A stretch of DNA of 64,000 nt from NCBI GenBank assembly GCA_004431415.1, contig QPMI01000692.1, forward strand, positions 1 to 64,000, read 5' to 3'. The position numbers and the translations under genes are program-made. Below are positions 34,501 to 44,100 of the stretch, piece by piece. Position 1 is the stretch's first letter. Every line of letters starts with the position of its first letter. The DNA comes from Cyanophora paradoxa. Lineage: Eukaryota; Glaucocystophyceae; Cyanophorales; Cyanophoraceae. The notes beneath the pieces are model-generated. The model was not told the DNA's origin and searched no databases. It saw only the letters and a program-made list of their open reading frames with translations.

Positions 34501-37500
34501 GGCAAGCGCCAGCGGCAGGCGGGAGGGAGACTCCAGAGGGAGCGAGTGCGCCCGGCCCCGCCGCACGGAGTGCGACGCGGCGCCGGCGCCGGCGCCGTGG
34601 CGGTGAGGGGAGGCCGGCCCGGCGACCGGATCCGACCCGGCGCCCGTACCCTCCTCCTCCTCCTCGACCACGTGGTCCAGGTCCCGATCCAAGCCCCCGT
34701 GCCGGGGGGGTACGCGGATAATCGAGGCCGGAGAGGGGGGAGGAGCCGCCTCCGTCTGGCTCGCCTCCTCCCGCCGCTCGGGGCGGGCCGTGCCCTCGTC
34801 CGTCTGCGTACCCAGGTCCCGCACCTGTATCCGGAGCGCCCGAGCCTGCGAACGAAGGGTCCTAAGGCAAGAGAAGAGGGGTATGGGACGGATCGGGGAG
34901 GGGGGTACCTCGCCCTGGCTGCCGGGGAGGGCGCGCAGCTTTGGGTCCACAACGATGTAGCGGATGTTGAACTCCACCTGAAAGGGGGGTACGCGTTTGA
35001 TTGCGGGTACGGAAAACGAAGGCGGGGGGCGGAACGAACCTGGCTCCGCCGCTTGCACAACCCGCTCCACATGAACAACGCGAACCTGTGGAAGGTACTC
35101 GCGTCATTTGGGGGGGGGGGGGGGGGGGGGGGGGTACGTGCCAGCTTGCGAGGACAGAGCGGAGGGACGAGTGCTTCTGGAGGTACACCAAAAACCTGCC
35201 GGAGCGGGGTCGGGAGGTACGCGTTCAGCCCCACAGCGACGGGTACGCCGAAATGTCAGTTCGGGGCGCACTGGACGGCGGCCTCCTGGCGGGCCCGCGC
35301 CTCGTCTACCCCCTCCGTAGCCTGCCGCGTCGCCGCCCCCTCGTACAGCTGCGGGGGGGGGTACCCGTTCATCAGACGCCCCATCGAGGGAGTCAGATTT
35401 GATGTCGTACCCTGTGGAACTGGGCCAGCTGGATCTCGAGGGAGCGCGGGGCGGGCAGGCGCGCCGCCGCCGCCTCCCGCTCCGCTCTTTCCACCTCCAT
35501 ACGCTCCTAAGATGAGACGAGAGTAAAGCGCAAACAAGGGAGAGGACGAGACAGAGTCGAGGCAGAGTAAGGATAAGGCGGGGCACGAACGAGCTCGGAG
35601 AGGTCGGCGGAGGGGGGAGGGGCCGCCGCGGCCGCAGCGGCCGCCTCGAGGGCGGCTGGCCCGCGGAGCCCGCCGCTGCGCTCAAGCGCCGCCAGGAGCT
35701 GCCGGCGTGCCCGCGGAGGCAAGCTTAGAAAGCCAGCCATGCCCCTAGGCCAGCCCTAGACGCTGGACGCGAGCGGACGGGCGGACCTGGCGGCGGTCGT
35801 GGCGCTCGGAGGCGAGGGCCCGCTCCGCCTCCTCGGCCGCCAGGGCTGCCGTCCTCAGCTCCCCCGCCAGCCGCGAGGCCCTCGCCTGCGAACGAAGGCT
35901 CTAGATCAGAACGCTTCTTCTAAGAAGCTTTCGATTAGAATGCTTCTTCTAAGAAGCTTTAGATGAAACGCGAGGCCCTAGCCTGCGACGAGCGCCCGCG
36001 CCCTCGAGATAAGAAGAAAAGAACGCTTCTTTTAAGAAGCTCCAGATCCAAAAAGAAGGTTAGGTTGGGCTTTAGTTCAGAATGCTTCTTCTAAGAGGGT
36101 TAGGATCAAGACGCTTCTTCTAAGAAGCTTTAGATCAAATCGCTTCCTCCAAGAAGCTTCAGATCAAAGCGCTTCTTCTTCTTCTGCCTTTGTGAGCAGA
36201 AGGAGGCTGGGCCCTCCAAGTGAGACAAAACGCGTTCTCCAGCGAGGTAAACGCCCTCTAGAAAGCGGGTAAAGGGGGGGACGGGGACGGGGACGGGTAC
36301 GGGCCTCGGAGGCAGCCAGGCGCCCCCGCAGCGAGTCCGGGGGCTCTGCCTCCAGCGCCGCCCGGCGCCACCGCCCCGCCTCCCGCTCCGCCTGCGCCGG
36401 ATCAAATTCGGATCAAATTCGGATCGCACGGATCGAATTTGAAATGTATGCGCCTGCGCCGCCTCGCGCTCCCTCGCCCGTAGAGCCGCCAGCGCCTGCT
36501 CAGATCAGATCAGATCAGATCAGATCGGATAGAAAGGGGGGGGTACGCGAACCTCGCCGAAGATGGCGGTCTGCCGCCGCCGCGCGCGCTCCAGAAGGGC
36601 CCCCCGCTCCCGGCACTGCTTCCCCACCTGCGAACGAAGGCGCCATCTTCGGTACCCCCACCTTCCTCCCCCGGGTACACCCGAACCTGGCGAACGATCT
36701 CCGAGAGGGCGACATCGTGGACCTCCCATTCCGGTACCCACCGCGCGGGGGACGGCTGCGCGGGGCGGTGCGGTCGAGGAGGGGGGGGGGGGGGGGAAGG
36801 GAAGGGGAGAAGGGGGGCGGGTACCTCGGGGGGAGGGGGGCCCAAGCCCGCTAGGAGGGAGTCATAGGCCCTCGCGAGGTACGAAACCTCTTGCCGCTCC
36901 CTGCGATTGTAACATAGTAAGTTTAGCATGTGAGATCAAATCTGTGAGATCGCCGATGGATCAAATGTTTGGCGGCGCACGAGGGGAGCTGCTCGCTGGG
37001 AAACAGGACCTGCTCGAAGGCCCGCTTCTCCCCTTTTAGGATACCCTTCTCGTCCGCCCCGCCGTGCAGGCTCGACTCGGACGCGAAGAAGCGCGCCGCG
37101 GAGGGCCGCGCCAGCGGCTTGCCGAACGCTGGCTTGGCGCCGTGCGGCGGGGGCGCTGGCGGCCCGACGCCGCCGCCCGCGAAGAGTGTGGCAAATAGTA
37201 TCTGACCCGCCTCGTCCAGCGGGTCGGAGTTGGAGACGCTGCCGCGCTCCCGGGCGCTCTGGTGGCCCCTCCGCTCCGGCGGTGGCCCCGCCGGCGGCTG
37301 CGGCTGCGCAGGGCGCGCGCTCTGGGATCCAGAAGAGGGATGCGCTGCTGGTATCGCCTCTCGGGCGTCCGGGACGCCCCGCGGCGAGTCTGGCGCCTGA
37401 GACTCGGAGGCGGCCTGCAGCTGCGATTCGGGCGGCAGCTGCTTCCGCGAGGAGGCGGCGGAGACGAGGAAGCCCGAGTCGCTCTCCCGCGCGGCGCTGC

Positions 37501-37639
37501 GGATGGCCGGCAGCTTCAGCGCAGGCACGCGGGGCCCGCCCTCCACCTGTCCCGCGTTGCGGCTGAGCGTCAGGGGCGCAGGCTGCCGGGGCGTCTGGCG
37601 CTCGGCGGCTGCCGGAATCTGTATCCTCGCATCCAACAT
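28551..37639 (-). CDS. Large coiled-coil protein, many exons; possibly axonemal
   Basis: The probable start is MLDARIQIPAAAERQTPRQP at 37639, opening a Pro/Ser/Gln-rich region of over 200 residues. Exons with helices follow. YLARAYDSLLAG, VHDVALSEIVRQVR and VGKQCRERGALLERARRRQT (36,530-36,900) recall the xIRQVxxxCxERGxLLxxxR pattern of axonemal dynein light chain p28-type domains. A long Ala/Glu/Arg-rich coiled coil spans about 32,100-36,000. VEFNIRYIVVDPKLRALPG lies near 34,930-34,990. C-terminal exons include RWALERFEQHSAARP, LLLNRFGLINLLRVAFAEAA, QELAEELFAEMEAAGA, VAFEAFGSLALRTEKLRPLF and MAFAQPPAWYSWRGTADFWE. Introns carry GTACCCC ends. Exon boundaries are only partly resolved, and more than one gene may be present. 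The ciliary link is inference. Confidence 0.45.
28590..29640. repeat. Segmental duplication B, copy 1 (3' part of the coiled-coil gene)
   Basis: Reverse-complement match to 38,626-39,660, covering at least four exons and their introns. The copies differ by scattered substitutions and short indels. Confidence 0.85.
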
Positions 37640-37805
37640 CGCTCTTCAGCTGCCGGCGCGGTGCTAGCTATGCATGACGCGGGTTCTCGGCGTGGGGCAG
37701 GGGTTAGCACGTGCTGCGCTGTAGAGTAGCTCGGTGAGATGAGGAGATTCCGATGCGGTACTGCTTCAAAGGCCAACGCACTGCCTACTTGTTTTTTTGG
37801 CGGTG

Positions 37806-38625
37806 TGGGTGTACCCCACGAAGAGGGGGTAGCTCGCAAAGATGGAACGCGCGGAGGACATCGCGCACCGCGTGCTGCGCGGCATGTCTGGGCTCCACTG
37901 CAGCAATGATGGTGCTTCTGGACCGCTTTCGGCACGTCCGCGCTCTCTGAGATTGGAATTCGCAGGTGGTCCGCTCCCAGCTGCAGCGCCAGGGGGAGCC
38001 GCCAAGCCTCGAGACGGTCCATATCTGCTCGACGCTTCTAGCTTCAGCGTCTTGGCACGGCTCGCATGAGCCGCCTCCGCCGTTCATCCACGAGGAGTCC
38101 ATGAGCGAGACGCTCAGCGAGGCGGGGATCCCGTCCCAGGATCCGGCCGTGGCGCAGCGTCTGGCGGAGCCATCGCCTCTTCTTTCTCTAGGGAAGGTGT
38201 GCTGCGTGTGCAGCGCAGCAGGCGCCAACGCCACCGCGCCAGCTAACCGCGGGAGCGCAGCTGCTCGGCTTCGCGGGCGAGACGCCGCGGAACGTGCTTT
38301 GGACGCCCGACGGGCGGCGCCTCATCTTCTCGTGCGCGTCGACCGTCGTCGTGATGGACGTGTCGCCGCGGGAGGAGGCCGTGCGCGCCCCGCGGGGCGG
38401 CGGCGGCGGCTGCGGCCCGCAGCAGTTCCTCGCAGGGCACACGGCGCCCATCGCCGCGATGGCTCTGCAGCCGCGCGGCGAGCTGCTCGCGACAATCCAG
38501 GAGGGGAAGCACCCGCTGGCGCGCCCGCTCCCGCCCCGGGTTCCCCCTCGCCCTCCAGCTCAGCCGCCCGCAGGTGCGCGTGTGGAACCTCGCGACGATG
38601 TGAAGCGCGGCGCTGTTCAATCCGC
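37806..38625. repeat. Segmental duplication A, copy 2
   Basis: Inverted partner of 20,660-21,486. It starts near GTACCCC at 37,811 and ends where homology switches abruptly to duplication B. Confidence 0.8.
37842..38603 (+). pseudogene. Duplicated 5' fragment of the WDR90-like gene, stopped by TGA
   Basis: An inverted copy of the WDR90-like promoter side and first exons: MERAEDIAHRVLRGM at 37842, MSETLSEAGIPSQD at 38101, NVLWTPDGRRLIFSCAS and GHTAPIAAMALQPRGE. In the exon VRVWNLATM the next codon is TGA (38601-38603), where the parent has CGG for Arg. The sequence then leaves WDR90 homology at about 38,625. It could be transcribed from the duplicated promoter and give a short one- or two-blade product, but it looks like a broken copy. 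Confidence 0.75.
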
Positions 38626-39665
38626 GCGCTTCGAGCAGCACTCCGCCGCCCGCCCGCAGCGGCCCGGCGCACCTGACACGGTACCCCTCTCCCTTTCTTC
38701 CCCTACATGTGTACCCCCTCACGCGGGTGGGAGTACAGCTCCTGCTGAACCGGTTCGGACTGATCAACCTCCTCCGCGTCGCGTTCGCCGAGGCCGCCGG
38801 TTCGGCTCCCGCCCGGGGGCGTTCTTTCGCTCTGCCGCGCCGCGGGTCCCAGCCCGCCCCGCGCAGAGGCCTCCGGGGAGGGACCCGCCAGCAAAGAGTT
38901 CGGCAAGAACGGAAGCTACGGCGGCGGGTACGAACTCCGCCCCCCACCTGTCCATCGGTACCCCGCTTCCTGTCCCGAGCCTGACGCCCCGGGCAGGGTA
39001 CAGGAGCTCGCGGAGGAGTTGTTCGCGGAGATGGAGGCCGCGGGGGCCCCCCTCTCCGAAGGCGCCGTGCGTACCCCCCGCCGCTCGAACCCCGACCGCA
39101 TGCTTACCCCTCGTTGACTGAACCGCGTACCCCCCAGGTGGCCTTCGAAGCCTTCGGCAGCCTCGCGCTGCGGACCGAGAAGCTCCGGCCCCTCTTCCGC
39201 GCCGCCTACAGGGTACGCCGCCACGCCTCTTCCCCCCGCCACCCCCTCTCTCCTTCTGACGACCGCGTACCCCCGCAGCTGGGCGAGCGCGAGATGGCGT
39301 TCGCGCAGCCGCCGGCGTGGTACAGCTGGAGGGGTACGGCCGATTTCTGGGAGGAGTGCAGGCGGGGCGGACCCGCCTCAGCGCCGGACGCGCCGGCGCC
39401 GGCGCCGCCCTCCGAGCGCGGCGCGGCCTCGCCCCCCGGGCCCCCGGATCCCGGGCCCGAACCCAATCTGGAGGGGTGCGGACCGGGCCCGGGTACCGCC
39501 ACGGACGCGGAGGCCGGGGAGGCGCCGGCGGGGGTACCGGACGAGGAAGGCGCGGGGGCGGGGGCGGGGGCGGCGGTGCCTGCGATCGCCGTGGAGGGGG
39601 TACCCGGCGAGCCCGATCGCGAGGCTGTACAGGCGGGAGCGGAGGCGGGCGAAGCGCTCCCGTAG
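38626..39665 (+). pseudogene. Duplicated 3' fragment of the large coiled-coil gene, fused behind the WDR90 fragment
   Basis: Homologous to 28,590-29,640 in inverted orientation: FEQHSAARPQRPGAPDTV, LLLNRFGLINLLRVAFAEAA, QELAEELFAEMEAAGA, VAFEAFGSLALRTEKLRPLF and MAFAQPPAWYSWRGTADFWE. It ends with TAG at 39663-39665. The join with the WDR90 piece falls at GCGCTTCGAGCAGC. The fragment lies just upstream of, and divergent from, the 5' end of its own parent gene. With the TGA just upstream, an in-frame fusion is unlikely without splicing around it. Confidence 0.7.
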
Positions 39666-40072
39666 CCGCCCACTCTGCGCGGTAGTCGCCACGTGCCACT
39701 GTGCTGCAGCTGTATAATTCTTGCGAACGTCCAGTCTAGACCCAGATTCTTCGGTGACGTCGACGTCATGATCATGATAAAGCTCCTATCTAGTTTAACA
39801 AGAGACGCAACGTATACGTATACGTACCCGGTCGTGAATCGTGCACGTGCCCCCGCTCAGCGGCTGCAAACGCGCATGCATATGCATATGCGCACGTGCA
39901 CGCCTGGCGCCAGAGTCGATCGTGAGCTCGGTCGTAGTCAGCCCATAAAATTAAACATACGCAGCGATCAACAGCAATGAAGAGTACGTATACGTATACT
40001 GCATGCAAGCGTGGATTTCCTGAATCGACTCGGCAAGACTGCGTGGCACAAATCCGGGCTCTTTAGATGCCT

Positions 40073-40300
40073 ATGCTATCAAACAATGCTCTCTAAGTGA
40101 TCTCGGTCCCCAGACGGTACAGCTCGAGCTCAGTCACTGCTATGGCCTGCTCTCAGTAGGCGAGGGCGGCGTGCCCAACGTCGACGTCCATGCTATCAAA
40201 CAATGCACTCTAAGTGATCTCGGTCCAGGTTATACGTTCAGCTCAGTCACTGCTATGGACCGCCCTCAGAAGGCCACGGCGGAGTGCCCCAGGGCGAGCC
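40073..40300. repeat. Two tandem copies of a 117-bp unit
   Basis: Both copies begin ATGCTATCAAACAATGC and share CTAAGTGATCTCGGTCC and CTCAGTCACTGCTATGG. They start at 40073 and 40190. The second copy has drifted (several substitutions, short indels). Confidence 0.75.
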
Positions 40301-40787
40301 AGGCGTGGCAGAAGCTGCCGGCGCCCTCCGCCGGCCCGTCCTGCGCGCGGGCGAGGGCCGAGGGGGCGGCGGGTCGGGTCCGGCGCGGGGCGAGGGCGAG
40401 GGCGAGAACCGAGGGGCGGCCGCGGAGGCTTAGACCACTAGCGCGTGGGACGCGCGGCGAGGGCCGCGGGGCGGCCTCGGCCGGTCGGGACAGGGCCAAG
40501 CTTAAGTTATAGGCGCGTGGGTGGGCGTGGGCCAAGGGGGCGGCGGCGGCGGAGGCCTAAATCACTAGAGAGCTCGGAGGCGGCCCGGCCTCGGCGGGTC
40601 GGGTCCGGACAGGGCGCGCACGCGCACCGCGTGGACGGGGGGCTCCTCGAGTCCCGCAAGCGACTCGTGCGCCTCGCCCGCCCCGGCCCCGGCCCCGACC
40701 CACGCCGCCGGCCCTGAGCGACGCTTTCATGGACGGAACTTCTATGAACGGAACGGGCGGAGCCGAGCGGGGCGCGCGCATGCGCAC

Positions 40788-40872
40788 CGGCGGCGTCCGA
40801 ATCGAAGTCGTACAGGGCCGCGGCGGAGTAGGGGACGAGCTCGAGGACCTCGGCGGCCTCGATGGCGAGGAC
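40788..40872 (-). other. Isolated candidate exon (about 28 residues)
   Basis: Flanked by CAG acceptor and GTGCGC donor, it reads VLAIEAAEVLELVPYSAAAL followed by YDFDSDAA. It lies downstream of the Lys/Gly-rich gene's stop, so it would belong to another minus-strand gene in the otherwise unexplained interval 39,670-41,135. Coding status is uncertain. Confidence 0.3.
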
Positions 40873-41135
40873 CTGATCGGCAGGCGGGGTCAGTGAGTCA
40901 GCGTTCGGGGTTTACGTCGCCGAGGGCGTGTTCACGTCACGCCAGGGGCACCAAAGCCTGGTGCTTTTACAGCTGAAACATTTAGATTTCCGCGTAGTTT
41001 ATTAACAACTAACGTGGCTAATGCTTCTTTTTCAACAATAATCCTTATCCAGGGCAAAGGATTACGCCAGGTACTAGGCTGTTACTTATTCGCGTTACGC
41101 TGCTAGTTATATAGAGCCGCGCGCGGCCGAGGGCG

Positions 41136-44100
41136 TTAACGCGTTCGCGACCGCGAGCGAACCGGGGTATCGAGCTGCTGCGGCTGCTGCTCTTCCTCCT
41201 CAGCGGGAGGCGGCGCTTGCTCCTCCTCAGCCGGCGGCGCCGGCGCCTGCTCCTCCTCGGCGGGCGGCTGCTGCTGCTCCTCTTCAGCCGGCGGCTGCTG
41301 CTGCTCCTCCTCGGCGGGCGGCTGCCGCTGCTCCTCTTCAGCCGGCGGCTGCTGCTGCTCCTCCTCGGCGGGCGGCTGCTGCTGCTCCTCTTCAGCCGGC
41401 GGCTGCTGCTGCTCCTCCTCGGCGGGCGGCTGCTGCTGCTCCTCTTCAGCCGGCGGCTGCTGCTGCTCCTCCTCGGCGGGCGGCTGCTGCTGCTCCTCTT
41501 CAGCCGGCGGCTGCTGCTGCTCCTCCTCGGCGGGCGGCTGCGGCTGTTCTTCTTCAGCAGGCGGTGCTTGCTCCTCCTCGGCGGGGGGCGGTGCTTGCTC
41601 CTCCTCGGCGGGGGGCGGCGCCTCTTCCTCAGCTGGCGGCTGCATCTGCTCCTCCTCGGCGGGCGGCGCCTGCTCCGCATCCTCACCCGTCCCCTGCAGC
41701 TGCTCCAAACCCGCGGCCATCTTCTCCTGTAGATGGTCCATCGCCCGTTCCTGCAGCTCCTCTTGAATGTTCTCCTTGAGCTCCTCCTTGAGCTGGTCCG
41801 TAATGCTGTCCTTTGCCCCCTTCTGGCCCTGCTTGGCGCCCTTCTTGGCTCCATTCTTGGTGCCCTTCTTGGCTCCCTTCTTGGTGCCCTTCTTCGCTCC
41901 CTTCTTGGCTCCCTTCTTGGCTCCCTTCTTGGCTCCCTTCTTGACGCCCTTCTTGGCTCCCTTCTTGACGCCTTTCTTCATACCCTTCTTGGCTCCCGTC
42001 TTGACGCCCTTCTTCATGCCCTTCTTGACACCCGTCTTGACGCCCTTCTTCATTGCGCGCTTGGCCCCCTTCTTCGCGGCGGCCTTGACCCCCTTCTTCA
42101 CGGCGTGCTTCGCTGCCTTCTTGGCGGCTGCCTGCGGATTGCCGTTGATTAATTACAAGTGCGCGGCGGCCGCAGAGGGGCGCGGGGGGGGCGCAGGGGG
42201 CATGCCTTGCCCGCTTTCTTGGCCGCCTGCGCCACGCACGCACGGGCCGCGTAAATACAAGTCCCGATCGGAGCGGGAAGACTTGAATCTAAATCAAATT
42301 TCTTAATAACGCACCATGCTGGCGGCCTTGCCGCCGGGCGCGGCCATGCTGCCAACGTCCGCGGCCAGCATGGCCCCATTCATGAGGGCGCCCTTCCAGT
42401 CCCCGGCCTGCCCGGGGGCGCCCCGTGTCAAGCTTCAAGGCAACACAGAAGGCATACAGCAAGCTCTAGCCGGTCCGAGCGAGGGGCCCGGGGCATTCAT
42501 GTACAACTCAGCGTCCTGAAGGCATAAAAAAAGCAGAAGGCATAAAAAAACGAAGCTCTAGCCAGGCCGAGGGGGCCCGGGGCACTATTTTTCCGATCCG
42601 GTCGGACCTTGACGGCGTCCGCAAAGTCGAGGGCCGTCTAATTAATCAGCATGCTAGCCTCCTAACCCCACACATATTTTAAGATTAACCTCCTAACCTC
42701 CTAACCATATTCTAAGTTTAATGCCTGGATCCCGGTCGCACCTTGACAGCGTCCTCGAAGTCGAGGGCCGTCTGCGCCGTGTCGCCGACGATGGGCACCT
42801 TGACGTCACGCGGCCCCCCCACGTTCAGCGATGCGACACGGGCACCTTGGCGGCTTATATAATATATAGGCCACTTGTACTAGGAAAAGGGGCCGGGGCC
42901 GGGGCGGGGGGGAAGGGGAGGGGGGTACCTTGGCGGCCGCCTTCGTCGCCGACACGCGGAAATCGTTCGCCTCCCGAAGGAGCCCCTGCCTCACTAAGTT
43001 AACCGAGAAACGTTTCAAGTTACTAAGAACAAACTGATTAAATTGGCTCAAAGACCTACTTGTACTTCTATAGCTAGTAACCCGAATTAACGTAATACTT
43101 CTATACCACATGCACAGGAACCCCTGCGCACGTCGCGCGTACTTAAGCTTCTATATATAGCTAGTAGTTTAACAAACTTGTACTTAAGCTTCTATATATA
43201 GCTAGTAGTTTCAAGAAGTTACTAGCAGGAACTCCTGCGCCCCTCGCGCGGACGGACGCCGATCGATATCGATGTCGGACCCCGCCGCGCCCTAGCCTAG
43301 GCCTCTAGCGCAAGCACGGGGGCCGGGGGGCCGGGGGGTGGGGCGGGAGGGCGGGGGGGGGGGGAGGAGGCGGGGGGGCGGGAGGGCGGGGGGCGGGAGG
43401 GCGGGGGGGGGGAAGGGCGGGAGGGCGGGGGGGCGGGGCGGGAGGGCGGGGGGGGGGGGGGGGGGGGGGCCTCGAGCTCGGAGCACGCATGCACATGCCG
43501 AGCGAGCGGACGCCGATCGCGATCGATCGATATATATTCACCCCCGCCTCGTCCTAGCCTAGCCTCTAGCGCAGGCAAGATCTAGAGGGCCTGGGGGGAG
43601 CGCGCGGACCTTCACGTTGCCAGAGGAGGCCGCGTCGAATCCCTTGTCCGCGAACTTGCGCGTCGCGTCGACCTGTAGATCAAATCAAAAATCGAGCAAG
43701 CGCGGCGCTTCATGAATATCGATATCGTCCTGGGCAGCGGAGGGAACGCGAGCGGTCAGCGTCCTGTGATTACGTTATGCACTCCGTTCGCTAGTTGATG
43801 TTAGATGTTAGATGATGTTAGAAATTCCGGCTCGCGATATGTATAGATCGCGCCCCGTCGCCGGCGCTGGCCCGATCGACGTGCGCGGACCATTTCGGTG
43901 GCGCCCTTGCCCGCGTCGACCATCGCCTTCCCAAGAGATCCCGGCATCTGCAGATGGGATCCCGTCGGTGCCGGCGCCGTCTTCAACGCGCGAGCGGCGG
44001 CGTAGCCACTAGGACTAGGGAGGAGAGGGGGGGGGGGAGGGGGGGGGGGAATCCGCCGAAGTCTGTCTCCCCCTCATTCAAAGAAAGGCAGATACAGGCG

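Noticed and set aside
41217-41732. Leu/Arg-rich plus-strand frame opposite the PPAEEEQ repeat
   Set aside because: It is the antisense shadow of the PPAEEEQ coding repeat. The minus strand has continuity with KKGx tetrads, a helix and supported splice sites.
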